NCBI GenBank assembly: GCA_028532905.1
Contig: JAQQAM010000128.1
Location: 1 to 46,120 of the forward strand
Length of the DNA: 46,120 bases
Reading direction: 5' to 3'
Origin: Spirochaetales bacterium
GTDB lineage: Bacteria > Spirochaetota > Spirochaetia > DSM-2461
The notes beneath the pieces were generated by a model. The model was not told where the DNA came from. It made no database searches and saw only the letters and a list, made by a program, of their open reading frames with translations. The translations under genes and the position numbers were made by a program. This document shows positions 31,702-40,543 of the stretch, piece by piece (the first letter of the stretch is position 1; every line of letters begins with the position of its first letter).

Positions 31702-33062
31702 TTCGGTTCCAGTAATACGGCTTCCAGATCGACACCGTTCCGCTTGATGATACGGGCCTGAACAATGTCTCCGGTTTCCAGACCTTCGGCCCGGAGCACC
31801 ACCAGACCATCCACTTCGGGAGCCTGAAAATAGGAACGGCTGAGGTAGAGGACCTCTCCTTCCACTTTTTCTTCGATGATCAGAGTCAGTTCCTGTCCCA
31901 CAAAGCGGTCCATCTGCTCTTCAGAGATCTGCTGCTGCAGTTCTTCCAGTTCTTCCTTCTGGCGGTTCGATTTCTTTACAGCCAGCTTTGTCCCCAGAGA
32001 GCCTCTGTAATTATAGGCTTCCGTACCCTCTTCCCGGGAGTAGACAAAAAAGCCGACCCAGTCCAGACGGGCTTCTGTAAGGAATCTCTTGAGTTCGGCA
32101 AAGGAAGCCCTGGTTTCACCGGGAAAACCGCACATTATGGAAGAGCGGATGACACCATGGGGGAAATCACTGCGGAGCTTTTCTATCAGTTTGAGGTAGG
32201 TCTCCCGGTCCCCTTTGCGGCCCATCCGCTTAAGGATGGCAGCGTCGCCGTGCTGAAAGGGGATATCAAAATAAGGGAGGAACCGTTTATCCTCTTTGAT
32301 GAGGTCCAGAATTTCCTCAGGGAAATGGTCTGGATGGATATACAGAAGCCTGAGCCAGAACTCTCCTTTCATGGAGGATATCTGCTGCAGCAGCTCGTAG
32401 AGAACCCTTTTCCCCTTGTCCAGACCGTAGTTGGCCAGATCCTGGGCCACCAGATTAATCTCAAAAACACCGTCATTCAGCAGGGTTCTGATCTCCTGCA
32501 GAATATCATCCATATCCCGGCTCTGCAGATCTCCCTTGATCAGGGGTATGGCGCAGAATTTACATCTGTTGTTGCAGCCCTCGGAGATCTTTACAAAAGC
32601 GGAGCCCTTGAAATTGAAAAAATCCTTCCGTTCGGGAACACTCAGGTCCGCCTCGGGAATATAGACCGGCTTTTCCCCTTTCAGAATTCCCGGAACCATA
32701 TCGCCTATTTTAACGGGCGCCTTGTTTCCGAAAACACCATCCAGCTCGGGTATCATATCCAGTAGATCTTTATTGTAACGCTCTGCAAAACAGCCCGCCG
32801 CCAGAATCTTCCGGTCCGGGTAGGCCTGTCTGTAATCAAAAATGGTCTGTATGGATTCTTCTTTGGCGGATTGTATGAATCCGCATGTATTAACAATTAA
32901 CAGCTCAGCCCTGTCCGGACTGTCAGAGTACTCCCATCCGGCCTGTTTAAGAGCCGCGATAATGGTTTCCGCATCAACCTGATTTTTGGAACAACCCAGG
33001 TTCTCTACATAAAAGGTTTTACTGGACAGGGAAGAGGACGAGGTCGTATTTTCCTTCATCAT
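31698..33062 (-). CDS. rimO: Ribosomal protein S12 methylthiotransferase RimO
   Basis: This 454-residue radical-SAM enzyme adds a methylthio group to an Asp of ribosomal protein S12. The N-terminal UPF0004 domain carries three cluster cysteines (Cys24 in NLGCSKNQ, Cys60 in NTCGF, Cys91 in AGCF). The radical-SAM triad is CNNRCKFC (163-170), with IPFQHGD and CGFPGET beyond, and a C-terminal TRAM domain follows. NLGCSKN and PLIKG set it apart from MiaB. The two possible ATGs at 33062/33059 lie within the 3' end of the rodZ-like gene (44-nt overlap). Confidence 0.95.
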   Translation of the reverse strand: MMKENTTSSSSLSSKTFYVENLGCSKNQVDAETIIAALKQAGWEYSDSPDRAELLIVNTCGFIQSAKEESIQTIFDYRQAYPDRKILAAGCFAERYNKDLLDMIPELDGVFGNKAPVKIGDMVPGILKGEKPVYIPEADLSVPERKDFFNFKGSAFVKISEGCNNRCKFCAIPLIKGDLQSRDMDDILQEIRTLLNDGVFEINLVAQDLANYGLDKGKRVLYELLQQISSMKGEFWLRLLYIHPDHFPEEILDLIKEDKRFLPYFDIPFQHGDAAILKRMGRKGDRETYLKLIEKLRSDFPHGVIRSSIMCGFPGETRASFAELKRFLTEARLDWVGFFVYSREEGTEAYNYRGSLGTKLAVKKSNRQKEELEELQQQISEEQMDRFVGQELTLIIEEKVEGEVLYLSRSYFQAPEVDGLVVLRAEGLETGDIVQARIIKRNGVDLEAVLLEPK

Positions 33063-34092
33063 TCTTCACCCACTGTATGTATTTCACTGATACTTCACCG
33101 GCTCTGCCGGGAACCACATTTACACCTGAAATTTTCAGAGACACTGCGCCTCCGGAAGAGAGACCGTACAGAAGAGATTCAGAAGCGTCAAGACGGATAC
33201 GGTCGCCGTCACGATAAAATTTCTCGATAATATCCCCATTATCCGCCTGATAGCGGAACAGGCAGTATCCGCTGAACAGGACATTCAGGGTAAAATCTTC
33301 AGGAGCCAGTCTTCCGGCAAGAAGAATTGTCTCCTTCCCTTCTTCCATGACCTGTACTCCGGGAGCCGCCGTCTCTTCAGAGACCGCTTCCCGTACCACA
33401 GTCACATCTGTTCTGTGAACCGTCAGCAGGGCACCGGATTCTGAAATAGAGCTCAAACGAAAACTGATAACGGGAATGCCCTCTCCTCCGGGAAGGATTT
33501 TCTCATCCCCCGGAGCCAGTACCAGTTCGCTTCCTCCGCCCACAGGGCGGATGATCAGCTTCTTCTCTTCCACAGAGACGATCATATGCAGTTCGCCCTT
33601 CTCATAGGAGATGAGGATCTCATCCTCTGTAAAAAGATTCCACTGGGCTTCATCCTCATCCAGACGGTACTGAATGGATTCTCTTCCCACAGGTTCGGCT
33701 TCCTGTACCGCAGGTCTTTCCGCCGAGAGTCCCCGCAGGAAAAACCAGCCTCCTCCACCTCCCAGAATCAGGAGCAGAAGAACAATGACAATCAGTCTGG
33801 CCGGAACCCTGTTATGATGAGTCGTACCCACCAGTTCCTCAAGAGGAGCCGGTTCTTCGCTGATTTTATAGTTTTTATAAAGGGCTATGGTTTTTTCAGT
33901 ATCCAGGCCCAGGTATTCGGAATAGTTTCTCAGAAATCCGAGAAGATAGGTCTCTGCAGGAAAGATATCAAAGTTCTCCTCCTCCAGGGCGGTCAGATAC
34001 TCCTTGGAGATATTACTGTCCTGGGAGATCTGTTTAATGGAAGCCCCTCTGGCTTCCCGGGCTTCTCTTAATGTTTCACCAATGGATTTCAT
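33019..34092 (-). CDS. RodZ-like HTH membrane protein
   Basis: This 357-residue protein has an N-terminal RodZ-type HTH (IGETLREAREARGASIKQISQDSNISKEYLTALEEENFDIFPAETYLLGFLRNYSEYLGLD), one membrane helix (about residues 98-118, ARLIVIVLLLLILGGGGGWFFL) and an extracytoplasmic C-terminal half of beta strands that ends in a DUF4115-like region. RodZ links MreB to the cell wall machinery; members in spirochaetes are poorly studied. The longer periplasmic part is normal for the family. It is joined by 6 nt to lolA and overlaps rimO, a gene order seen in related bacteria. Confidence 0.85.
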   Translation of the reverse strand: MKSIGETLREAREARGASIKQISQDSNISKEYLTALEEENFDIFPAETYLLGFLRNYSEYLGLDTEKTIALYKNYKISEEPAPLEELVGTTHHNRVPARLIVIVLLLLILGGGGGWFFLRGLSAERPAVQEAEPVGRESIQYRLDEDEAQWNLFTEDEILISYEKGELHMIVSVEEKKLIIRPVGGGSELVLAPGDEKILPGGEGIPVISFRLSSISESGALLTVHRTDVTVVREAVSEETAAPGVQVMEEGKETILLAGRLAPEDFTLNVLFSGYCLFRYQADNGDIIEKFYRDGDRIRLDASESLLYGLSSGGAVSLKISGVNVVPGRAGEVSVKYIQWVKNDEGKYDLVLFPVQ

Positions 34093-34098
34093 AGGACC

Positions 34099-34770
34099 TC
34101 AGTTTTCCGGTTCAAAAAGAAAGTTTTCAATTGAATTCCCTTCGGGGGGACTTTTGTAATCAAATCGGGCATCGGGGATACCCTTGTTTGTCTCAAGATT
34201 GGTAAAATTGAAAACGATGCTCTCCATGGATGTGGTGATCCCTTCTATCCGGCGGATCAGATTGTTCTGACCGATAGCCAGATAAATTTCCCGGAACCCT
34301 TCACTGGTGGAGCGCCAGTTGAGCCTCAGCTTGACAACCATTTCTTCAGAACCTTCGTCCAGAGGCACTGCATTGGGTCCGGAGACATAGGCGATACTGT
34401 AGTTCCGTTTCATAAGTTCCAGTCCCTGAGAATTGGCCATCCCCGCCAGATTCGACCCCGAACCTCTACTCAGGGGCTGGACAAAGGAGACTCTGTATTC
34501 GGGAATATAGAGCTCAAGTTTTTCATCATTCACATTGAGAACCTGACCGTCGGGCTTTGAAAAATCGAGTCTCAGCTTATTGGGGTTCTTGTAGGAAATA
34601 CGGGCAACCTGTTCCTGCTTCCCCTGGGTGATCACGAGATCCCCTTCATAGTCACGGATATTTCCGTAGAAATCAGATATTCTGTCAAAATATTTTTCAG
34701 CCGTTTCCTGGGCTGCAAGAGAGCTCATACCCGCCAGCAGCAGGAAGAGTCCGGTGATTATTCTTTTCAT
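34099..34770 (-). CDS. LolA-like outer-membrane lipoprotein carrier
   Basis: This 223-residue periplasmic protein begins with a signal peptide (MKRIITGLFLLLAGMSSLAAQ) and matches the LolA family: YFDRISDFYGNIRDYEGDLVITQGKQEQVARISYKNPNKLRLDFSKPDGQVLNVNDEKLELYIPEYRVS, the half-barrel that shields lipoprotein acyl chains. The ORF track starts at 34851; the ATG at 34770 fits the signal peptide and directly follows the promoter. No Shine-Dalgarno motif exists and a TATATT lies 7 nt upstream, so the message is probably leaderless. It is the first gene of the lolA - rodZ-like - rimO - helicase chain. Confidence 0.85.
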   Translation of the reverse strand: MKRIITGLFLLLAGMSSLAAQETAEKYFDRISDFYGNIRDYEGDLVITQGKQEQVARISYKNPNKLRLDFSKPDGQVLNVNDEKLELYIPEYRVSFVQPLSRGSGSNLAGMANSQGLELMKRNYSIAYVSGPNAVPLDEGSEEMVVKLRLNWRSTSEGFREIYLAIGQNNLIRRIEGITTSMESIVFNFTNLETNKGIPDARFDYKSPPEGNSIENFLFEPEN

Positions 34771-34777
34771 GTATTGT

Positions 34778-34808
34778 AATATACCCCGACGGGACGGGGC
34801 GCTGTCAA
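34778..34808 (-). promoter_or_regulatory. Promoter of the lolA operon
   Basis: Reading leftward, TTGACA (34803-34808) faces TATATT (34778-34783, 19-bp spacer) or GGTATA (34780-34785, 17-bp spacer). A CCCCG/CGGGG inverted repeat lies in the spacer. The -10 ends 7-9 nt before the ATG at 34770. Confidence 0.5.
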
Positions 34809-34909
34809 GCTTTGAACAGTTTGCCGGGTTCTTCTCTCCTTCTCTTCCCATTTTGCCCCTGAGACCTTAAAATACAAATTAAAATAAACTGCAGTTGCGG
34901 AGGACAGTG

Positions 34910-35605
34910 TTGGAGAACATTCAGATACTTGATTTGGGCGGATCAATCGTTGCACCCGAAGTCATTAATACAGATTTTCTTAAGAAAATGAGAGATTTCC
35001 TGACAGCCTGGCTGGAAGAAGAGAAAGATAGAAAACTGATCCTGATTATCGGAGGGGGAGCACCGGCCAGAAAGTATCAGACAGCCTATAGAGAAACAGA
35101 TCCGTCTGCCTCAGAATCCGAACTGGACTGGATCGGCATCATGGCCACCAGGCTCAATGCCCAGCTGATGAAAGCGGTTATGGGAGACTACTGTCAGGAC
35201 CCTGTTGTCACAGATCCTACGGGGGTGAGTACAATGAAAGGCCGGGTTCTTGTGGCTGCCGGTTGGAAACCGGGATTTTCCACAGATTACGACGCTGTTC
35301 TTCTGGCGGAAAACTTCGGAGCCTCCACGATTCTGAATCTGTCCAATATAAAAAAAGTATACTCCGCCGATCCCAACCTTGATCCGGCAGCAGTTCCTCT
35401 GGACAGCCTGAGCTGGGGGGATTACCAGACCATGTGCGGAGAGACCTGGACTCCCGGAAAAAACACTCCCTTTGACCCTGTGGCCACAAAGAAAGCCAGA
35501 GAGCTTAAGCTGAAGGTGATAGCCGCCGACGGCCGCAATCTGGAAAACCTGAAGGAGATCTTCTATGACGGTGATTTTACGGGTACCGTCATCGGTCCCG
35601 AATAA
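34910..35605 (+). CDS. pyrH: UMP kinase (archaeal/spirochaete-type PyrH, amino-acid-kinase fold)
   Basis: This ~231-residue cytoplasmic enzyme phosphorylates UMP to UDP. Fold marks: LDLGGSIVAPEVIN at the N-terminus, LIIGGGAPARKYQTAYRE, LDWIGIMATRLNAQLMKAVM, GRVLVAAGWKPGFSTDYDAVLLAENFGASTILNLSNIKKVYSADPNLDP and a C-terminal GTVIG. It is closer to archaeal PyrH than to the enterobacterial form. The start is TTG at 34910, six bases after GGAGG; the earlier track start (34895) overlaps the ribosome binding site itself. The gene is divergent from lolA. Confidence 0.85.
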   Translation: MENIQILDLGGSIVAPEVINTDFLKKMRDFLTAWLEEEKDRKLILIIGGGAPARKYQTAYRETDPSASESELDWIGIMATRLNAQLMKAVMGDYCQDPVVTDPTGVSTMKGRVLVAAGWKPGFSTDYDAVLLAENFGASTILNLSNIKKVYSADPNLDPAAVPLDSLSWGDYQTMCGETWTPGKNTPFDPVATKKARELKLKVIAADGRNLENLKEIFYDGDFTGTVIGPE

Positions 35606-35630
35606 AAGAAACCCTTTAGAAAGCCTTCCC

Positions 35631-36614
35631 TCAGGATGACTCCTGATCCGGAACTGAACCGTCAACGAATCCGTCACGCCAGTGCCAGAGGACCCGGGAC
35701 AGTTCGGATGAAAAGGGATTAATCCTGTTGAAATCAGGCAGCCAGTCGCTGCCTGTAATCCATTCCTGAATAAAACCGTCCTCCAGATCATAGCGGTGCA
35801 GCATATCCAGAACCCTGTCATATTCTGACTCGGACAGATAGCGGCCGGGTCTGGGGTCGGGATAAGCGGCGCTCACAACCGGTGTATACTGGCTCATCAG
35901 GGAAAGCATGGCCTTCCCTTTCATTACGGTACTGAACCACTTGAGAACCTGTTCTGTGGAATCCAGTTCTCCCGGCAGTATCAGATGCCTTATGAGAACC
36001 CCCTTTTTAAGCACTCCCTCATGATCAAGAACCAGAGGCCGGTGCTCCGCCATCTCCCGCAGGGCCGGCTCGGCAATACCGGGGTACTTCCTGAAGAGAT
36101 AATACTCGCCAGCCACCCGGGAATCCAGAGTTTTCAGATCAGGAAGGAATATATCCACATGGGGGAACACCTGTTTGAGTGCCTCCCGGGTCTCCTGCCC
36201 CGATGAGTTCCAGACAATGGGAAAATCATCTTCCCTGAGCTGTGGCAGCAGACGGCTCAGGGTCGGGATAAAATGGGAAGGGGTCACAAGATTCAGGTTC
36301 TCAGCTCCCGCGGCCTTCAGTCTCCGGGCAACAGACAGGAACTCCTCATCATCCATTTCCCGTCCCATGCCTTCCCGGCTGATCTGATAGTTCTGGCAGA
36401 AGGGACACCCCAGGGTACATCCGCTGAAAAAAAGAGTTCCGCTGCCTCCTGTTCCCACAAGAGGCGGTTCTTCGCCGAAATGGAGTCCGGCCCAGGCCAG
36501 AGAGATCCTGTGAGATGCGCCGCAGCGGGCCTCTGCTCTTGTCCGGTCGGTACCGCAGTTCCTTCCGCAGAGCCGGCATTCCCTGTAGTCAGCAGGAGTC
36601 GGAGTATTTTTCAT
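35631..36614 (-). CDS. Radical SAM protein, PflX-like (pyruvate formate-lyase-activase family)
   Basis: This 327-residue protein contains the activase-type cluster motif GCTLGCPFCQNYQIS and an N-terminal Cys-rich stretch (CRLCGRNCGTDR...CG), both typical of PflX/YfkB-like radical-SAM proteins. Later blocks (NLVTPSHFIP, PIVWNSSGQE, DIFLPDLKTLDS, GVLIRHLILPG) match the same family. The protein activated is unknown; no glycyl-radical enzyme gene is in the window. It is convergent with pyrH, separated by 25 nt. Confidence 0.87.
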   Translation of the reverse strand: MKNTPTPADYRECRLCGRNCGTDRTRAEARCGASHRISLAWAGLHFGEEPPLVGTGGSGTLFFSGCTLGCPFCQNYQISREGMGREMDDEEFLSVARRLKAAGAENLNLVTPSHFIPTLSRLLPQLREDDFPIVWNSSGQETREALKQVFPHVDIFLPDLKTLDSRVAGEYYLFRKYPGIAEPALREMAEHRPLVLDHEGVLKKGVLIRHLILPGELDSTEQVLKWFSTVMKGKAMLSLMSQYTPVVSAAYPDPRPGRYLSESEYDRVLDMLHRYDLEDGFIQEWITGSDWLPDFNRINPFSSELSRVLWHWRDGFVDGSVPDQESS

Positions 36615-36919
36615 ACGCCTATTTCAACCGGAAAGAAGGAACAGGTCAACACCCGGGTACAGCCTGTAAGAGAGAATCATCCTTTACTCTGTACCTGCGT
36701 TTAACAGGAAACAGGCGGATCAAGTACAGGGGGAGCCGGGTCAGGAGAGTGACAGAAATCCTTTACCTCCGTGTTGCAAAGGTGTTAGAATGTGAACAGT
36801 TTCTTATTTTTGATGTTTTCATGAAATACAGAAAGCCTTATCGCTTTTTCCATACGGACAGAGCCGGGATGCCCCTAATACCGGCTCTGCCCGGTTTTTA
36901 AAAGGATTGACCGCCTGTT
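36615..36919 (+). promoter_or_regulatory. 305-nt leader of the PEP-synthase-like gene with competing hairpins
   Basis: No gene was found here. Near its end an 8-bp perfect stem (AGAGCCGG 36860-36867 with CCGGCTCT 36881-36888) can form. Its right arm is shared with a second, smaller hairpin (ACCGG 36880-36884 with CCGGT 36891-36895) followed by a T-run. The two cannot form together, as in a transcription attenuator. The left part of the spacer shows no clear promoter. Confidence 0.45.
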
Positions 36920-39316
36920 ATGAATGATTCACCCCGCCTGCTCCTGATAAACGATAAAGAATGCCTCAATGCCGGCGGCAAAGCCGCAAACCTGTACAAG
37001 CTGACACAGGCATCCCTTACCATACCGCCTGCCTGTGTTCTCACCGGAACCTCTGAAAAAATGGATCGGGCTCTTATCCGGAAAGCCTGGGAGACCCTGG
37101 ACTGTCCCTCAGTGGCGGCCCGTTCCTCCGCCGGCGATGAAGACGGTGAAAACAGCTCTGCCGCCGGGCAGTATGAGTCGGTTCTTGGAATAGATTCTCC
37201 TGAAAAACTGGCAGAGGGAGTTGAGAGCTGCACAGCCTCCCTCTACAGTACCCGTGCCTCCGCCTACAGAAATTCAGAGACTCCCGGGGCTGTTATGAAT
37301 GTGGTTGTGCAGAAAATGATAAATCCTGTCTTTGCGGGTGTTGTCTTTACGGATGATCCCCTTGATCCATCAGGAGACAGGATGATTGTGGAAACGGTAG
37401 AGGGAGCAGGGGAAAATCTGGTAAGCGGCAGGAAGGCGGCAGCCAGAATCAGTCTGAACCGGAAGGGGACAGTAGAGGAGATTGAGAACCCGGAGAACCA
37501 GGCCCTCCCCGGAGAAAGGGAGATGGCAGCCCTCTTCACAGAGGCCTCCCGGTTTGCTGCAGCAGAGGGATGTCCCCAGGACCTGGAATGGTGCATTGAT
37601 GGGGAAGGCAGGTTGTATTGGCTTCAGGCCCGGCCCATTACAACAGAAAAACTGCCCGCTGCTGATGAGTTTGACTACACCGTCCGGTCGGAGGATGAGA
37701 TTTTCACCCGCTGCAATATCGGCGAAATGATTCCCGGGGCCGTGACCCCTTTGACAAGGGACTGTTTTGCCCCGGCCATCGAGCATGCCATGCGGGTTCT
37801 CTACAGTTCCTGCGGCGGAATTCACAAGGGAAACAGGGACAGGCCCTTTGTGGTATCCTTCTCCAATCATCTGCTGTTCAACTTCACATCCATCTACGGG
37901 ATGGCCGGCCGGATAGCCGGGGCAGGCAAAGAGAATATAGAGATGAATATTCTGGGAAAAACCATTGATGATCCCCTCCCCCATCCGGAGGCTCCGGGAG
38001 TGATTAAAATAATCAATGCCCTCCGTTATTTCTCAACAATGGGCCGGCACAAAGGATACCTGAAAAAACTGATCAAACTGAAAGACTCCATTCACTTCAG
38101 CGGCAGCGATGATCCCGTATCAGCCCTAAAGGAATGGACAGCCAAACTTCCCCTTATGGACAGGGGATATGCCCTCCATATGCTGGTCAGCGGCCATTCG
38201 GGTTTTGCCAATTCCCTGCTGACCAATATCCTTGAAAGGAGCAATCCGGAACTGGAGGTGAACGATTCCCTGCTGTCTCATCTTCTGAGCCGGGTGGACG
38301 GGGTGGAAAGCGCCAAAGCCGTTGCCCAACTGGAGCGGATCAGTGAGGAGATCTTTAAGAATCCGGACCTGCTGAAAACCTTTCAATCCGCTGATAACAG
38401 AGCGGCTCTGGAAGAACTGTCATCCTCCCCGGGAACAGAGGGTGAACTGTACCGGGCCTTTATGGAAAGACACGGACACCGCTGTATACGGGAAGCGGAG
38501 TTCCGCTCCCTGGCCTGGGAAGAAGATCAGGAACCGATTATAGGGAACCTGAAGGAGATGCTGAAGATAAGAGAGAAAGGACTGGAGAAGCCTGAACCGC
38601 CCCCCTTCCCTCTGGATAATTTCCTGAAGGGCTTTCCAAAAGGACCGGCCCGGAACTCTGTGGCCTGGGCTCTGAATAAAAGCCGTAGGGCGGTGAGAGA
38701 GAGGGAACTCTCCAAATCTCTGAGTATCCGTATTCAGTTTTTCTTTAAGAAGGAACTCAGAAGAATAGCGGCTCTCATGGTCAGCCGGGACCTTCTGCCT
38801 GAGGCGGATCTTGTCTATTTCCTGACCCGAAGCGAGCTGTCCGCTCTGGCGGAAGGGGGCAGGCAGGATCTGGTGAGAAAAGCGGGTATCAGGCGCAGGC
38901 TTCTGGGTGAACAGGCACAGGCGGAGTTTCCCGAATTATGGCGGGGTACTGTTCCTGAAAGAACAGAAAAAGAGGATTACGATCCGGCGAAGACCATCCA
39001 GGGGACTCCTGTCAGTGTGGGCCGCATCAGAGGGCGTGTGAGGATTGTCCGGACCGCCGCCGATGCCGGTCTGCTGGAACAGGGAGAAATCATGGTAGCC
39101 CCTCTCACGGATATCGGCTGGACTCCCTTCTACAGCATAGCGGGAGGAATGATAACAGAAATAGGCAGCGCCCTCTCCCACGGATCGGTAATAGCCAGAG
39201 AATACGGGCTGCCTCTGGTGACCAATATCAGTTCAGCCTGTGATTTTCTGGAGGACGGAACAGAAATTGAGCTGGACGGCAAAGAGGGGACTGTCAGAAT
39301 ACTGGATGCCGTCTGA
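36920..39316 (+). CDS. Rifampin-phosphotransferase/PEP-synthase-like protein
   Basis: This 798-residue cytoplasmic protein has an N-terminal ATP-grasp domain of the PPDK type: NAGGKAANLYKLTQA, VAARSSAGDEDGENSSAAGQYESVLGI, VVQKMINPVFAGVVFTDDP and LEWCIDGEGRLYWLQARPIT. A long middle region is poorly conserved. The end is a swivelling phosphohistidine domain: GEIMVAPLTDIGWTPFYSIAGGMITEIGSALSHGSVIAREYGLPLV, with His at ~754. There is no C-terminal PEP/pyruvate barrel, so the order ATP-grasp, middle, His domain is that of rifampin phosphotransferase and related enzymes, not full PEP synthase. The substrate is unknown. AAAGG lies 14 nt before the ATG, which is long. Confidence 0.85.
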   Translation: MNDSPRLLLINDKECLNAGGKAANLYKLTQASLTIPPACVLTGTSEKMDRALIRKAWETLDCPSVAARSSAGDEDGENSSAAGQYESVLGIDSPEKLAEGVESCTASLYSTRASAYRNSETPGAVMNVVVQKMINPVFAGVVFTDDPLDPSGDRMIVETVEGAGENLVSGRKAAARISLNRKGTVEEIENPENQALPGEREMAALFTEASRFAAAEGCPQDLEWCIDGEGRLYWLQARPITTEKLPAADEFDYTVRSEDEIFTRCNIGEMIPGAVTPLTRDCFAPAIEHAMRVLYSSCGGIHKGNRDRPFVVSFSNHLLFNFTSIYGMAGRIAGAGKENIEMNILGKTIDDPLPHPEAPGVIKIINALRYFSTMGRHKGYLKKLIKLKDSIHFSGSDDPVSALKEWTAKLPLMDRGYALHMLVSGHSGFANSLLTNILERSNPELEVNDSLLSHLLSRVDGVESAKAVAQLERISEEIFKNPDLLKTFQSADNRAALEELSSSPGTEGELYRAFMERHGHRCIREAEFRSLAWEEDQEPIIGNLKEMLKIREKGLEKPEPPPFPLDNFLKGFPKGPARNSVAWALNKSRRAVRERELSKSLSIRIQFFFKKELRRIAALMVSRDLLPEADLVYFLTRSELSALAEGGRQDLVRKAGIRRRLLGEQAQAEFPELWRGTVPERTEKEDYDPAKTIQGTPVSVGRIRGRVRIVRTAADAGLLEQGEIMVAPLTDIGWTPFYSIAGGMITEIGSALSHGSVIAREYGLPLVTNISSACDFLEDGTEIELDGKEGTVRILDAV

Positions 39317-39336
39317 GGATTCTGAAGGCCGGAGGA

Positions 39337-40326
39337 TCAGGTTGTCTGCCGCTCCACCAGCACCGGCGTAATGGTTATTTCTTCGGGGAACTCGGATGGG
39401 GGATGACCCCCGCTTCTGTTGATCAGATAATCCGCAACAGCTCTGGCCTTGGCCGGTATAAACTGCTTCATGGTGGTCAGATTGAGAGACCCGGCCATTC
39501 GGATATCATCAAAACCCATAACAGCCAGATCTTCGGGAATCTTTATATTCTGTTTGTGACAGTATTCAATACCCCCTATGGCCATGGTATCGGACGTGTA
39601 AAACAGCACATCACAAGGGTGGTCTTTTAAAAGACGCCGGGTAGCCCCCTCCCCGCCGGCGATGGAGAGTTTGCTTTCTTCTTCAGGAATAGCCTCCCGG
39701 GGGACTCCCAGCTCCTCCATTTTTCTGTAAAACCCGGCCAGACGGTCATCCTGAAAACTGACGGTCCCCTCATTCCAGCGGACCACTGCGGGTTTTCTGT
39801 AGCCCCTGCTCCACAGATAGGCTGCCGCGTCATAGCCTCCCAGATAGTTGTTATTCATAACAGAAAACGTATGGCGGCAGCGGGAATGGACTGCCGCGAA
39901 GGGGAGGCCTCGTTCAGACAGATAGGCGTGGGCCCTCTCATCAATCTCCATTGTAACGATCACAGCCATATCGGCCATGCCGACCCAGCTGTTGCTGCGG
40001 CTCAGAAAAAGAGAAAGACTGTCTGCCCCGTCGGTATGGACCAGAAGCAGATAGATGTTGTGGAGATGGAGTTCCTTTTCCAGACAGACAATCAGGTCCG
40101 ATATAAACTCACTGTCCATAACAGGTGTCACCATAGCCAGAATCCGGGGCTTATCCTTTCTGATCACGGCGGGGAATCCCGGCTGATAATCCAGCTCCCG
40201 CATGACCCGGTATACCCTGTCCCTGGTAACCGCATTGACCTGTTCGGGTTCATTGATCACCCGGCTCACAGTGGTGATGCTGACCTCCGCCAGTCTGGCA
40301 ATATCTTTCAGATTGATGCGTCCCAT
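39337..40326 (-). CDS. LacI-family transcriptional regulator
   Basis: This 329-residue repressor has the LacI HTH (INLKDIARLAEVSITTVSRVINEPEQVNAVTRDRVYRVMRELDYQPG) and a sugar-binding half (DMAVIVTMEIDERA, NNNYLGGYDAAAYLWSRGYRKPAVV, DVLFYTSDTMAIGGIEYC, VMGFDDIRMAG). The gene is divergent from a GH4 glycosidase, its likely target, with a GAAAATATTTTC palindrome between them. TTGACT and TAATCT (18-bp spacer) end 6 nt before the ATG, with GAGGGT in between that could also act as a ribosome binding site, so the start is leaderless or nearly so. Confidence 0.92.
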   Translation of the reverse strand: MGRINLKDIARLAEVSITTVSRVINEPEQVNAVTRDRVYRVMRELDYQPGFPAVIRKDKPRILAMVTPVMDSEFISDLIVCLEKELHLHNIYLLLVHTDGADSLSLFLSRSNSWVGMADMAVIVTMEIDERAHAYLSERGLPFAAVHSRCRHTFSVMNNNYLGGYDAAAYLWSRGYRKPAVVRWNEGTVSFQDDRLAGFYRKMEELGVPREAIPEEESKLSIAGGEGATRRLLKDHPCDVLFYTSDTMAIGGIEYCHKQNIKIPEDLAVMGFDDIRMAGSLNLTTMKQFIPAKARAVADYLINRSGGHPPSEFPEEITITPVLVERQTT

Positions 40327-40332
40327 ACCCTC

Positions 40333-40362
40333 AGATTAGGCGTCGGCAGAGGGCAAAGTCAA
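40333..40362 (-). promoter_or_regulatory. Promoter of the LacI gene
   Basis: Reading leftward, TTGACT (40357-40362) and TAATCT (40333-40338) have an 18-bp spacer; the -10 is a weak match. Transcription would begin close to the ATG at 40326. Confidence 0.4.
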
Positions 40363-40370
40363 TGGAAGGT

Positions 40371-40382
40371 GAAAATATTTTC
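40371..40382. promoter_or_regulatory. Candidate LacI operator GAAAATATTTTC
   Basis: A perfect 12-bp palindrome sits in the spacer between the LacI and GH4 genes, just upstream of the LacI gene's -35. AT-rich partial copies follow (ATATTTTTC, ATATTTTC), so the whole stretch to ~40404 may be bound. Confidence 0.4.
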
Positions 40383-40543
40383 ATAATATTTTTCATATAT
40401 TTTCAATCTTTTGATACCTTTGTGCCCCATAATGATTGATCCGGGTGAGCCGGGTCCCTTAATATGCTTTTCAGGCAACAGAATGACAAAACCCTCCGGG
40501 CAGAATCTGCACCGGAAGAAAAATAAGTGACAAGGAGCAAAGA

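Noticed and set aside
36515-36901. 128-codon plus-strand ORF in the leader region
   Set aside because: It begins inside the radical SAM gene on the other strand, has no ribosome binding site and an unstructured basic translation.
36615-36919. Rifamycin-associated element (RAE) searched for before the rifampin-phosphotransferase-like gene
   Set aside because: No convincing GGGGC...GCCCC-type RAE palindrome was seen; only the hairpin pair near the end.
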